In this document: piece by piece, positions 52,454 to 61,419 of the stretch | Layout of the letters: the number at the start of each line of letters is the position of its first letter | Numbering within the stretch: the stretch's first letter is position 1 | DNA from: Streptomyces violaceorubidus | Lineage (GTDB): Bacteria > Actinomycetota > Actinomycetes > Streptomycetales > Streptomycetaceae | DNA length: 64,000 nucleotides | Assembly (NCBI RefSeq): GCF_000717995.1 | Contig: NZ_JODM01000022.1 | Coordinates: 62,001 to 126,000 of the forward strand | Direction of reading: 5' to 3' | Position numbers and translations under genes: made by a program | The notes under the pieces: model-generated | What the model saw: only the letters and a program-made list of their open reading frames with translations | Database searches by the model: none | What the model was told of the DNA's origin: nothing

Positions 52454-53260
52454 ATGCGACAGGTCACCCGCAAGGGCCTGATGACGATGGCGGCGGCCAC
52501 CGGCGTGATCGCCGCCGCTGGCGGTGCCGCCCACGCGGACTCGGGTGCGTACGGCTCGAGTTCGGGTTCGCCCGGCGTGGCGTCCGGCAACACGGTGCAG
52601 GCCCCGGTGCACGTGCCGGTGAACGTCTGCGGCAACACGGTGGATGTGGTCGGCATCCTCAACCCGGCGATGGGCAACGCGTGCGCCAACAAGGGTGGCG
52701 GCGCCTCCGGCGGACACGGCGGACACGGCGGCTCGGGCGGATACGGCGACTCCGGGAGCCATGGCGGCTCGCACGGGGGCTCGCACGACGACTCGCACGG
52801 GGGCTCCCACGCCGGCGGTCACGCCACGGACTCGCCGGGGGTCGGCTCCGGTAACCACGTCGAGGTGCCGATCGACGTGCCGGTGAACGTGTGCGGCAAC
52901 AGCATCGACGTCGTCGGAGTCCTCAACCCGGCCTTCGGCAACGACTGCGGCAACGGGGGTGGCGGAGGGGACCACTCGACGCCCCCCGGCGACCACGAGA
53001 CGCCCCCCGAGAAGCCGGACACTCCCGATAACCCCGACACCCCCGACACCCCGGACAAGCCGTCCGGCCCGGACGGTGAGACGCCGGGCGGTTCCGAGGA
53101 CGACAACGAGCCGGGCACCCAGACCGTCGCCCAGCCCGGCGGCGACGCGGCGCTCGCCGAGACCGGCAGCGACCTGCCGCTGGGCCTCGCCCTGCCGGTC
53201 GGCGCCGGCGCGCTGCTCGCGGGCACGGTGCTCTACCGCAAGGCCCGCGCCTCGGCGTGA
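52454..53260 (+). CDS. chpC: Long chaplin ChpC, sortase-anchored
   Basis: A 268-aa precursor. Signal peptide to about residue 29. Two chaplin domains (about 33-78 and 125-168) each contain VPVNVCGN and a second cysteine. They are joined by a Gly/Ser/His linker (GGHGGHGG, SHGGSHGG) and followed by a Pro/Asp/Thr spacer of DTPD repeats. The C-terminal LAETG sorting motif starts at Leu234, followed by a membrane helix and YRKARASA tail. Sortase E cleaves between Thr and Gly and links it to peptidoglycan. Long chaplins anchor the fibrillar layer. Confidence 0.97.
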   Translation: MRQVTRKGLMTMAAATGVIAAAGGAAHADSGAYGSSSGSPGVASGNTVQAPVHVPVNVCGNTVDVVGILNPAMGNACANKGGGASGGHGGHGGSGGYGDSGSHGGSHGGSHDDSHGGSHAGGHATDSPGVGSGNHVEVPIDVPVNVCGNSIDVVGVLNPAFGNDCGNGGGGGDHSTPPGDHETPPEKPDTPDNPDTPDTPDKPSGPDGETPGGSEDDNEPGTQTVAQPGGDAALAETGSDLPLGLALPVGAGALLAGTVLYRKARASA

Positions 53261-53281
53261 GACGGGCACACCGGCACACGC

Positions 53282-53309
53282 AGCGGGCTCCGCACCGGCG
53301 GGGCCCGCT
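53282..53309 (+). terminator. Hairpin after chpC
   Basis: AGCGGGCTCC pairs with GGGGCCCGCT (one T-G pair), loop 8 nt; followed by CCGTTT. Confidence 0.7.
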
Positions 53310-53356
53310 CCGTTTCCGCCTCCGTCACTCGTGCCCGACCGGGCCCGGTCACCGGC

Positions 53357-53545
53357 TCACCAGGTGGCGCGCACCTGGCGGATGATCCGCCGCCGCAACC
53401 GCACCTTGCGGCTGCCGTCGCGCAGCAGGGTGAGGCGGTACAACTCCCAGTGTCCGTACTCGGCATGGTCCGTCAGCTGACGCGTCGCCTCCTTGCGGGT
53501 GACCCCGCGCGGTAGGTACACATCGACAAATTCGTATTCCGGCAT
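53357..53545 (-). CDS. DUF5703 family protein
   Basis: A 62-aa protein starting MPEYEFVDVYLPRGV, with central AEYGHWELYRLTLLRDGS and a basic C-terminus of RRRIIRQVR. DUF5703 is an actinobacterial family of this length; no function is established. It is divergent from the acidic-protein gene, with 47 bp between starts. Confidence 0.9.
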   Translation of the reverse strand: MPEYEFVDVYLPRGVTRKEATRQLTDHAEYGHWELYRLTLLRDGSRKVRLRRRIIRQVRATW

Positions 53546-53592
53546 CGAATCTATTGTGCGGGCTGGGGCCCGGTACGGATAGCGTCTGCACT

Positions 53593-54330
53593 ATGTCTGA
53601 TGCTGCGCAGCCCACCGCTGCCGAGGTACGCGCCGCCGCCGAAGCGGTCAAGACCGCGCTCGACCGCCACCTTGCCGCGGTCGAACGCCGGTCGGGAGAG
53701 GAAGACCCGGCCGTCTACGACGCGTTCAACGAGCTGGCCGCGGCCGCGGAGGCGTACGACGAACTGCTCTACGATCGGTACGACGAGGTCACTCCCTTCG
53801 AGATCCCCGGCGAGGACACGCTGCCGCCGTACACGGGCCCCGAGGAACCCAGTGCGCTGAGCGTCCTGATCCGCCGCGACTACGCGGTGGCCGAGCCGCA
53901 GCGGCTGATGGCCCAGGCGAGGCGGGTCGAGGCGGCGGACGAGGAGGCGCCGGGCGCGGGGGCCTCCGACACGGTGCACGGAGCCCTCGGCCTGCTCTTC
54001 GGCGAGTTCGAGCCGGACGAGATCGCCTCCCGGCACAAGGAGTTCGGTCTGGAGGAGGGCGACTCCACGCTCTGGGTGACGGCCGCGGACGAGAGCGCCG
54101 AGCCCGGCGAGTGGCTGGAGGCGCCGTTCGAGCAGGTCGACCCGCAGCGGATGGTCTGCCGTTTCGACGTCAGCGCGGTCTTCGACGAGGACTACGACGA
54201 CGGCGAGGACGAGGACGAGGACGTAGACAGCGATGCCGAGCTGACGGAACTGGACGCGGACCTCGACCCGGATCCGGACCCGGACCTCGACGAGGACGGT
54301 GAACCGGCGCGGCCGGACGCTGACCGCTGA
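53593..54330 (+). CDS. Acidic hypothetical protein
   Basis: A 245-aa cytoplasmic protein. An N-terminal helical domain (VRAAAEAVKTALDRHLAAVERR, AFNELAAAAEAYDELLYDRYDEVTPFEIPGED) is followed by a conserved core (LIRRDYAVAEPQRLMAQARR). The long tail (after about residue 200) is almost entirely Asp/Glu, with DPDPDPDLDEDGE. ATG at 53593. Streptomycetes carry such genes near chpC; I do not know the function. Such acid tails can mimic nucleic acid or modulate protein binding. Confidence 0.82.
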   Translation: MSDAAQPTAAEVRAAAEAVKTALDRHLAAVERRSGEEDPAVYDAFNELAAAAEAYDELLYDRYDEVTPFEIPGEDTLPPYTGPEEPSALSVLIRRDYAVAEPQRLMAQARRVEAADEEAPGAGASDTVHGALGLLFGEFEPDEIASRHKEFGLEEGDSTLWVTAADESAEPGEWLEAPFEQVDPQRMVCRFDVSAVFDEDYDDGEDEDEDVDSDAELTELDADLDPDPDPDLDEDGEPARPDADR

Positions 54331-54966
54331 GCCTCACACCCCGCCGACCGGGGATACGACGCCGACGGCGGGCCCGCGGCACCGGCTGCCCGCAGCCGTC
54401 GGGGGACACGCGAGCCCCCGAGGACCAGTGAACGTCCTGCGTCGCCCAGCAGCCGCCCGGACCCCTGAGACGCCACCACGGCACGGGACGCGCGTCCCGC
54501 GACCGTCCCGGCGAGGTCGCGGCGGGCGGCCGGGAGGTCGGAGAGCTGCGGCGTGCCGGTTCACGGCGAACCTGGCCGTGCCTGGTTCCGACCGCCGTCC
54601 CGGGGGCCCCGCCCACGTCCGGCGACCGCCTGGAGGCTCAGGCCCGGCGCCGGGAGCCGGGTTGCCGGGTGACCGGGCCTCTGGTGTGCCGGTTCGCGGC
54701 GAGCCCGGCCGTGCGTGGTCCTGCCGCGCCCTCCGGGTCGTGCCCCCCATGTCCGGCGAACGTGCCGGAGGCCCAAGCCGGGCGCCGGGAGACGGGTTGC
54801 TGGGCCGCTGGTGTGTCTCTAAGCGGCAGTCTGGTCTTGCGTGGCCCGCGCCAGCCGGGGCTCGCGGTGTTGCGTCTGTCTCCCGGCGGTGGCCGCCCGG
54901 GACCGTTGTTCCAGGCGGCCGGGCGGCCGTAGGACCGGGCGGCTGGGCGCCCGGGGGACCGCTGGC
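54331..54966. repeat. Gene-free gap with 130-bp imperfect tandem repeats
   Basis: Copy A 54553-54685 and copy B 54686-54812 share GTGCCGGTTC-CGGCGA, CGTCCGGCGA/TGTCCGGCGA, CGGCGCCGGGAG and GACGGGTTGC-type blocks in the same order. A partial copy C begins at 54813. The bounded unit is 127-133 bp. Open frames are long but Arg/Gly/Pro-rich, without signatures, and on both strands. The part 54331-54552 shows no gene and no clear repeat. Confidence 0.65.
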
Positions 54967-57174
54967 TCAGTCGGTGACCGGGATCTGGGGGGCGAGCAGC
55001 ACCGGGAGTCTGGTGGTGCGCGGCTTGGCCGGGACTTCCGCCACGGCTCGGGGGAGGGCCTGGTCCACGCCGTGCACCACGGACAGGTGCCGTGCGGCCC
55101 GGCCGAACGCCGTGTAGATCCAGGGGCGGCTGAGGGCCTGCACGGCGTCGCCGGGCAGCACCACGACCACCGCGGGCCAGCGGCCGCCCAGCGCCTGGTG
55201 GGCGGTCAGCGCCCAGCCGTGCCGTACGGACCCTTCCACCCGGTCCCTGGGCACGACCACGGTCTCGCCCGCGCACGTCAGGTGCAGGCCGTCGGCGTCG
55301 GCCTTGACCACGCGGCCCGGCAGCACCCGGCCCGGCGCGGGGGTGTGGACGACCCGGTCGCCGGGGTCGAAGCCGCCGAAGCGGCCGGGGCCGGGGTTGA
55401 GGCGTTCCTTCAGTGCCGCGTTGAGCGCGCGGGTGCCCGCGGCACCGCCGTGGCCCGGCGTGATCACCTGGGTCTCCTCGGCCGGGACGCCGATGGCGCG
55501 CGGCACCGAGTCCGCCACGAGCTGGACGGTGCGGTGCACCGCCTCGCCCGCGTCCCGCACCGGCACGATCACCACCTCCTTGCCGGGCGCCTCCACCTGG
55601 CTCAGCTCGCCGATGCCGATGCCGGAGACCAGTTCGCCGAGCGGCCCGGGGTCCGGGCGCCGCGAGGCGACCTGGGGGCAGACCCGTGCCGCCAGCAGGT
55701 CCGCGAAGACCCGCCCGGGACCCACCGACCCGAGCACCGCCGGGTCCCCGGCCAGCACCAGCCGGGCCCCGTCCGGCAGCGACTCCGCGAGCAGGGCCCC
55801 CGCCTCGACGTCGAGCTGCGGCGCGTCCAGCACGACGAGCAGGTCGAGGTCGAGCGCCCCGTCGGCGTCCCGCCCCGGTCCCTCGACGCCGGTCAGCAGG
55901 TCGGCCACCGTGACTGAGGCGGGAGCGGCCGGTCCCGAGGAGGGCGGCTCGGCCGGCTCGGTGCCCAGCAGGGCGGCGAAGCGGTCGCGGCCGAGCGGGC
56001 CGGGCGCGGCGGCCCAGGCCCGCAGGCCCAGGGCGTGCGCCGCGTGCAGCAGGGCGGCGGGCTCGGCCAGGGACGCCTCGCCCCCGGTGTGCAGGACCAG
56101 CCCATGTCCCGCGACGGCGCGGATCAGCTCGCCCGCCGAGCCCGGCGCGGAGGCCGCCGCCCGCTCCCAGTCCGCCGCGGAGCCGTCCTGCTTGGGCGTC
56201 GAGTTGACCAGCCGGGCCAGCCCGTCGGCGAGGCTCTCCTCGGCGAGCGCGTACCGCTCCAGCCCGATCAGCACCCGGACGGGGCGCTCCTCGCCCTCTC
56301 CGTCCGTGTCCTCCGTGTGCTCCGAGCGGGCCGCCGACCCGGGCTCGTCCAGGGCGTCCTGGAAGGCGAGCGCCTCGCCCTCGGCGAGGGTGCTCTGCAC
56401 GGCGGCGTCGGGATCCGGCACGCCCCGCTGGGCCAGCGTGGCGGTGAGCCGCGACAGTTCCAGCGCGGTGTGCCCGGCCAGGGCCGCCTGCTCCAGGAGC
56501 CACACGGTGACGGCACGGCCGCGCCGCTCGTCGTCCGGGCCGCACTCGGCGCCGAGCAGCGCGCGGGCGAATCCGTCGGCCTGCTCCGGCCGCACCCCGC
56601 CGACCCGGAGCAACTGCCAGGGGTCCGCGCGCAGCGCGTCCTGCGCGCCCTCACCGAGGAGCGCGGCGGTCTGCGGCGCGAGCGCTTCGGGGGCGCCGCC
56701 CTCGGCGAGCACCCGCCGCACCGACTGCACGGCCTCCGGCGCCGGTCCCGCGGGCCCGGTGGGCGCGGTGGCAGGCCCGGCGGGCGCCGGACGGGGCGGG
56801 CGCACCGGCTCAGGAGCCGGGCGGCGCGCGGGCTCGGGGGCGCCGAAGACCGCGGCCGCCGGCTTCGCACCGCTCTCCACGGCGCGCACGGCGGCCAGCA
56901 GATCGGCCGCCGTGCCGCTGAGCTTGCCCCCGGCCTCGATCGGCCCCTGCTTCTCCGCCTTCCGCCGCTCGATCCGCTCCCGCTCGATCCGCTGCGCGGA
57001 CAGCTCGGCCTCGACCTCGGACAGCTGCCTGGCCGCCTCGCCCCCGTCCCCGGCGGGCTCACCCGGCCGCGGGTCGGAGGCGGACCCGGCCGCCTCCACG
57101 GTGCCCGGGGTCTCCGACCCGGTGTCCACGGCGTCCGTGGTGTCCTCGGTGGCGGGCTCGGGCTCCGTGCTCAC
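54967..57174 (-). CDS. RecD2-like helicase protein with degenerate ATPase motifs
   Basis: A 735-aa protein. A disordered acidic N-terminus carries a coiled coil (EVEAELSAQRIERERIERRKAEK). HhH-type helical repeats cover about residues 145-260 (the RecD2 N-domain), followed by the helicase core. Motif I is TGGEASLAEP (363-372) where RecD2 has GGPGTGKTT, so the lysine is gone. Walker B is LLVVLDAPQLD (445-455), lacking the DE pair. Motif III is GDPAVLGSVGPG (476-487) and the C-terminal motif TAHQALGG replaces HKSQG. Intact frame and length argue for a working non-catalytic protein. It overlaps the AKR gene by 4 bp. Confidence 0.85.
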   Translation of the reverse strand: MSTEPEPATEDTTDAVDTGSETPGTVEAAGSASDPRPGEPAGDGGEAARQLSEVEAELSAQRIERERIERRKAEKQGPIEAGGKLSGTAADLLAAVRAVESGAKPAAAVFGAPEPARRPAPEPVRPPRPAPAGPATAPTGPAGPAPEAVQSVRRVLAEGGAPEALAPQTAALLGEGAQDALRADPWQLLRVGGVRPEQADGFARALLGAECGPDDERRGRAVTVWLLEQAALAGHTALELSRLTATLAQRGVPDPDAAVQSTLAEGEALAFQDALDEPGSAARSEHTEDTDGEGEERPVRVLIGLERYALAEESLADGLARLVNSTPKQDGSAADWERAAASAPGSAGELIRAVAGHGLVLHTGGEASLAEPAALLHAAHALGLRAWAAAPGPLGRDRFAALLGTEPAEPPSSGPAAPASVTVADLLTGVEGPGRDADGALDLDLLVVLDAPQLDVEAGALLAESLPDGARLVLAGDPAVLGSVGPGRVFADLLAARVCPQVASRRPDPGPLGELVSGIGIGELSQVEAPGKEVVIVPVRDAGEAVHRTVQLVADSVPRAIGVPAEETQVITPGHGGAAGTRALNAALKERLNPGPGRFGGFDPGDRVVHTPAPGRVLPGRVVKADADGLHLTCAGETVVVPRDRVEGSVRHGWALTAHQALGGRWPAVVVVLPGDAVQALSRPWIYTAFGRAARHLSVVHGVDQALPRAVAEVPAKPRTTRLPVLLAPQIPVTD

Positions 57175-58169
57175 AGCGTGCTCCAGTCGTGATCGGGATA
57201 GCGGTGCATGGGCGCCGACACGTCGTCGAGCGCCCGGCAGATCTCGTCAGGAAGACTAAGGGTCTCCACTGACAACGCCGCCGTGAGCTGCTGCGCGTTG
57301 CGCGGGCCGATGATCGGGGCGACCACCCCGGGCCGGTCGCGGACCCAGGCCAGCGCCACCTGGAGCGGGGTCACCGCGAGCCCGTCCGCCGCCGTCGCCA
57401 CCGCGTCCACGATGTGCCCCGCCGTGTCGTCGAGGTAGGGCTCGACGAACGGGGCCAGATGGTCCGAGGCGCCCCGCGAGTCCGGCGGCGTGGCGTCCTT
57501 GCGGTACTTGCCGGTGAGCACCCCGCGGCCCAGCGGGGACGAGGGCAGCAGCCCGACGCCCAGGTCCAGCGCGGCCGGCAGCACCTCCCGCTCCACGCCC
57601 CGCTGGAGCAGCGAGTACTCCATCTGGGTGCTCGCCACCCGGTTGCGGACACCGGGCGCCGCCAGCTGCCAGGTCGCCGCCTTCGCCAGCTGCCAGCCGC
57701 AAAAGTTGGACACCCCCGCGTAGCGCGCCCGGCCGCTGCTCACCGCTACGTCGAGGGCGTGCAGCGTCTCCTCCAGCGGTGTGTCCGGGTCGAAGGCGTG
57801 CAGGTGCCACACGTCGACGTGGTCCGTGCCCAGGCGGGCCAGCGAGGCGTCCAGCGCGGAGAGCAGATGGGCGCGCGAACCGTCGAACCTCCGGTCGGGA
57901 TCCGGAACGCTGCCGGCCTTCGTCGAGATCACCAGGTCCCGCCGCGGCACCAGGCCCTCCATGAGGCGGCCGAGCAGGTACTCCGACTCGCCGTCGCCGT
58001 AGACGTCCGCGGTGTCGACGAGCGTCCCGCCCGCTTCCCAGAAGGTCTTCAAGAGGTCCGCGGCGTCATGCTCGTCCGTGTCCCGGCCCCAGGTCAGGGT
58101 GCCGAGACCGATGCGGGACACGCGCAGGCCGGTGCGGCCGAGATGCCTCTGCTCCATGAACGCCGACAT
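57171..58169 (-). CDS. Aldo/keto reductase
   Basis: A 332-aa (beta/alpha)8 NADPH oxidoreductase. Catalytic tetrad: Asp52, Tyr57 (VDTADVYG), Lys84 (ISTKAG) and His124 (VWHLHAFD). PDHDWSTL is the C-terminus. Its TGA overlaps the helicase ATG (ATGA), so the two are one operon, conserved in streptomycetes as I recall. It belongs to the YajO/AKR12-like group. The alternative start ATG 58157 would drop four residues. Confidence 0.94.
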   Translation of the reverse strand: MSAFMEQRHLGRTGLRVSRIGLGTLTWGRDTDEHDAADLLKTFWEAGGTLVDTADVYGDGESEYLLGRLMEGLVPRRDLVISTKAGSVPDPDRRFDGSRAHLLSALDASLARLGTDHVDVWHLHAFDPDTPLEETLHALDVAVSSGRARYAGVSNFCGWQLAKAATWQLAAPGVRNRVASTQMEYSLLQRGVEREVLPAALDLGVGLLPSSPLGRGVLTGKYRKDATPPDSRGASDHLAPFVEPYLDDTAGHIVDAVATAADGLAVTPLQVALAWVRDRPGVVAPIIGPRNAQQLTAALSVETLSLPDEICRALDDVSAPMHRYPDHDWSTL

Positions 58170-58270
58170 TACTGGCCACGGCCGGCACTGTGGGGGCCTG
58201 TGGACAACCGAATTCCGCGCGCTAAGGTCGGGGCACCAGCCACGTTACTGATCGGTAAGGGGAATCGGCC

Positions 58271-59326
58271 ATGCAGCTCGGGATCAACCTCGGCTACTGG
58301 GGTGCCGGAATGGACGCGGACAACCTGGCCGTCGCCCAGGAGGCCGACCGGCTCGGATACGCCGTGTGCTGGGCCGCCGAGGCATACGGCTCGGACGCGG
58401 CCACCGTGCTGACCTGGGTCGCCGCCCAGACCGAGCGCATCGACGTGGGCTCGGCCATCTTCCAGATCCCGGCCCGCCAGCCCGCGATGACCGCGATGAC
58501 CGCCGCCACCCTGGACTCCCTCTCCAAGGGCCGCTTCCGCCTCGGCCTCGGCGTCTCGGGACCGCAGGTCTCCGAGGGCTGGTACGGCGTCAAGTTCGAC
58601 AAGCCGCTCGCCCGAACCCGCGAGTACGTCGAGATCGTGCGCAAGGCGATGACCCGGGAGCGGCTGTCCTACGAGGGACAGCACTGGACGCTGCCGCTGC
58701 CCGACGGCCCCGGCAAGCCGATCAAGCTGACCGTGCACCCGCAGCGCGAGCACATCCCGCTGTACATCGCCGCGATCGGCCCGAAGAACCTGGAGCAGAC
58801 CGGCGAGATCGCCGACGGCACCCTGCTCATCTTCCCCTCCGCCGACCACCTGGAGGAGACCGCCGTCAAGCACCTGCGCGCCGGACGCGAGAAGGCCGGC
58901 AAGACCCTCGACGGGTTCGACGTGTGCCCGACCCTGCCGCTCGCCCTCGGCGAGGACAAGGACGTCACCACCCTCGCCGACACCTTCCGCCCCTACACCG
59001 CCCTCTACGTCGGCGGCATGGGCAGCCGCAAGCAGAACTTCTACAACCAGCTCGCCCGGCGCATGGGCTACGAGCGGGAGGCAGCCGAGATCCAGGACAA
59101 GTACCTGTCCGGCGACAAGCAGGGCGCCGCCGAGGCCGTACCGCACGAGCTGATCGACCGGACGACCCTGCTCGGTTCCGTCGACCGCATCGCCGACCGC
59201 ATGAAGGCCTACGCCGCGGCCGGTGTCACCACCCTCACCCTCGCCCCCGCGGGCTTCACCCTGGACGAGCGGCTCGCCGCCCTCCGCGCGGGCACCGAGG
59301 CCCTGGAGCGCGCCGGACTGGCGTAG
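58271..59326 (+). CDS. LLM-class F420-dependent oxidoreductase
   Basis: A 351-aa luciferase-like TIM-barrel enzyme: LGYWGAGMDADNLAVAQEADRLGYAVCWAAEAYG at the start, GSAIFQIPARQPAMTAMTAATLD, RFRLGLGVSGPQVSEGWYG, and IAAIGPKNLEQTGEIADG. It fits the actinobacterial LLM_F420 subgroup (Rv-type MSMEG_0516-like). F420 is the probable cofactor, though FMN cannot be excluded. It is divergent from the AKR gene. ATG 58271 after TAAGGGG. Confidence 0.93.
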   Translation: MQLGINLGYWGAGMDADNLAVAQEADRLGYAVCWAAEAYGSDAATVLTWVAAQTERIDVGSAIFQIPARQPAMTAMTAATLDSLSKGRFRLGLGVSGPQVSEGWYGVKFDKPLARTREYVEIVRKAMTRERLSYEGQHWTLPLPDGPGKPIKLTVHPQREHIPLYIAAIGPKNLEQTGEIADGTLLIFPSADHLEETAVKHLRAGREKAGKTLDGFDVCPTLPLALGEDKDVTTLADTFRPYTALYVGGMGSRKQNFYNQLARRMGYEREAAEIQDKYLSGDKQGAAEAVPHELIDRTTLLGSVDRIADRMKAYAAAGVTTLTLAPAGFTLDERLAALRAGTEALERAGLA

Positions 59327-59562
59327 CCGTCGCCGGGGAGGTTCTGCGGCCGTGGTGGGGGCTCGGGGGTCTTCCCCGCCACGGCCGTCACGGGGAACAA
59401 CGCGCCCGAGCGCGTGGGGTTACGCCCCCCTCCTGCGCCCGCTGTCCTTCGTTCGGCGGAGTTCTCCGGCGCACCTGTTGCCGCGCCCCCTCGTGCGCAC
59501 TTGACTCGTGCTCGCGGAGTGTGCGGAACCCGCGGACCACGCAGCGGCAGAGAGGTGCCCCG

Positions 59563-60351
59563 ATGCTTTCGGCCAAGAGCCTTTTCCAGGAGATCCTCGA
59601 CAACGACGAGTCGTTCCGCCTCTTCTGCTCCATCGCGGCCAGCGGCGAGTCCCAGGGCGGCTGGGAGAACGCGCGCATCGCGGCGCTGGTGCCCCAGAGC
59701 GAACGCGCCCTCGCCCCCAAGATCACCCGGCACGGCGCGGACGAGGACAAGCACGGCCGGATCTTCAACGCCCTGCTGAAGAAGCGCGGCCTCGAACCCG
59801 TCGAGGTACCGCCCGAGACCGACTACACGATGCTCCTGGAGCGGCACGGCATCGGCCTCGCCCACGAGAAGCTCAAGGCCGACCAGCCCCTCACGGTGCG
59901 GGACGTCATCACCTACCTCGCCCACAGCAGGGTCACCGAGCAGCGTGCCGCCGAGCAGATGGCGATGCTCCTCAAGTACTTCTCCGACCACCCCGACCTG
60001 GGCCGTGCGGTCCGGATGATCTCGGCCGACGAGGACAACCACCTCGCCTACTCACACGAGGAACTGCTGCGCTACGCCGCCGCCGGGCACGGCCCGTACA
60101 TCCGGCGCACCCTGCGCCAGTGCGCGCACGCCGAGATCCGCGTCCACCGCGACGTCAGCCTCGCCGTGATGGCCCGCATGGGGCGGATCCTCGGCTGGTC
60201 CCGCGCCAGGTCGGCGCTGCTCGCGGCGGGCATCCACGCGATGTACGCCGCCGAGCGGCTGGCCGGCTGGCGCCGCATGGTGACGCTGCGGACACCCGAA
60301 CGGCGCGACGCGCTCGGCGGACCCGCGACCGCGGCCCCCGAGCTCGCCTGA
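59563..60351 (+). CDS. Ferritin-like four-helix-bundle protein
   Basis: A 262-aa protein. Carboxylate/His motifs DEDKHGRIF at residue 60-68 and SADEDNHLAYSHEEL near residue 155 resemble the E-x2-H pairs of the rubrerythrin/ferritin di-iron site. The intervening helices (LEKLKAD-type, RVTEQRAAEQMAMLL) complete the bundle. The C-terminal half has an amphipathic or membrane-skirting helix (ARSALLAAGIHAMYAAERLAGW). ATG 59563 follows GAGAGGTG. The family is unannotated to me; a di-iron oxidase or peroxide scavenger is the natural guess. Confidence 0.75.
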   Translation: MLSAKSLFQEILDNDESFRLFCSIAASGESQGGWENARIAALVPQSERALAPKITRHGADEDKHGRIFNALLKKRGLEPVEVPPETDYTMLLERHGIGLAHEKLKADQPLTVRDVITYLAHSRVTEQRAAEQMAMLLKYFSDHPDLGRAVRMISADEDNHLAYSHEELLRYAAAGHGPYIRRTLRQCAHAEIRVHRDVSLAVMARMGRILGWSRARSALLAAGIHAMYAAERLAGWRRMVTLRTPERRDALGGPATAAPELA

Positions 60352-60362
60352 GCGCACGGCCC

Positions 60363-61367
60363 CTACAGCCAGCCCCGGCGCTTGAACTGCCGGTACAGCA
60401 GCACCTCCAGGACGGCCATCAGCGCGATCACCGCCGGATAGCCCCACACCCAGTGCAGCTCCGGCATGTGGTCGAAGTTCATCCCGTAGATCCCCGCGAG
60501 CATCGTGGGGACCGCGGCCATGGCCGCCCACGCGGAAATCTTCCGCATGTCGTCGTTCTGCCGGACGCTCGTCTGCGCCAGGTGCGCCGACAGGATGTCC
60601 GACACCAGCCGGTCCAGGCTCTCCACCGACTCGTTCACGCGCGTGAGGTGGTCGTTCACGTCCCGGAAGAACGGCCGCGCCCGGTCGTTCACGAACGGCA
60701 CACCGCCGCCGTACGCCCCCGTGCCCGCGAGCCGGGCCAGCGGGGGCGCGAGCGGGCCGGTCGCCCGGCGGAACTCCAGCACCTGCCGCTTGAAGGTGTA
60801 GATCCGCGACGCGGTGTGCCGGGAGCCGCCGCCGTCCGGCGAGAAGACCTCCGCCTCCAGTTCCTCCAGGTCGTTCTGGAGCTCGACCGCCACGTCCAGG
60901 TAGTGGTCGACGGTGGCGTCCGCGATCGCGTACAGCACCGCGGTGGGACCCTTGCCGAGCAGCTCCGGCTCGTGCTCCAGACGCCGCCGCACGGCCTTCA
61001 GCGGAGAGCCCTCGCCGTGCCGGACGACGACCGCGAAGGCGTCGCCCAGGAAGATCATCAGCTCGCCGGTGGAGACCTCGTCGCTGTCCGGCTCGTACAC
61101 CACCGGCTTGAGGACGGCGAACAGCGAGTCGTCGTACACCTCCAGCTTGGGCCGCTGATGCGCCTTGAGGGCGTCCTCCACCGCCAGCGGGTGCAGCCCG
61201 AACTCCTGGCTGACCAGCTCGAACTCGGCCTCCGTCGGTTCGTGCAGGCCGATCCAGACGAACCCGCCCGCCTCCCGCGCCTCACCGAGCGCGTCGGAGA
61301 AGTCCTCGGGCCCGTCCGTGCGGTGCCCGTCCCGGTAGATGGCGCAGTCGACGATCACCGAACCCAT
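60363..61367 (-). CDS. corA: CorA-family magnesium/cobalt transporter
   Basis: A 334-aa protein. A cytoplasmic domain with WIGLHEPTEAEF and ELQNDLEELEAEVFSP precedes two C-terminal helices with the pore motif YGMNF and the basic tail RQFKRRGWL. Likely a pentameric Mg2+ channel. Convergent with the ferritin-like gene, divergent from the phosphatase gene. ATG 61367 with GGAGAATGGG-like ribosome site. Confidence 0.95.
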   Translation of the reverse strand: MGSVIVDCAIYRDGHRTDGPEDFSDALGEAREAGGFVWIGLHEPTEAEFELVSQEFGLHPLAVEDALKAHQRPKLEVYDDSLFAVLKPVVYEPDSDEVSTGELMIFLGDAFAVVVRHGEGSPLKAVRRRLEHEPELLGKGPTAVLYAIADATVDHYLDVAVELQNDLEELEAEVFSPDGGGSRHTASRIYTFKRQVLEFRRATGPLAPPLARLAGTGAYGGGVPFVNDRARPFFRDVNDHLTRVNESVESLDRLVSDILSAHLAQTSVRQNDDMRKISAWAAMAAVPTMLAGIYGMNFDHMPELHWVWGYPAVIALMAVLEVLLYRQFKRRGWL

Positions 61368-61419
61368 TCTCCCCTCGCCCCGGCGCCCCTGTACCGCGCC
61401 GTACGCCTACCCTGGCCGC

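Noticed and set aside
54299..55117. A 272-codon open frame over the tandem-repeat gap
   Set aside because: Composition is Arg/Gly/Pro, the frame crosses the 3' end of the RecD-like gene antisense, and there is no start context or signature.
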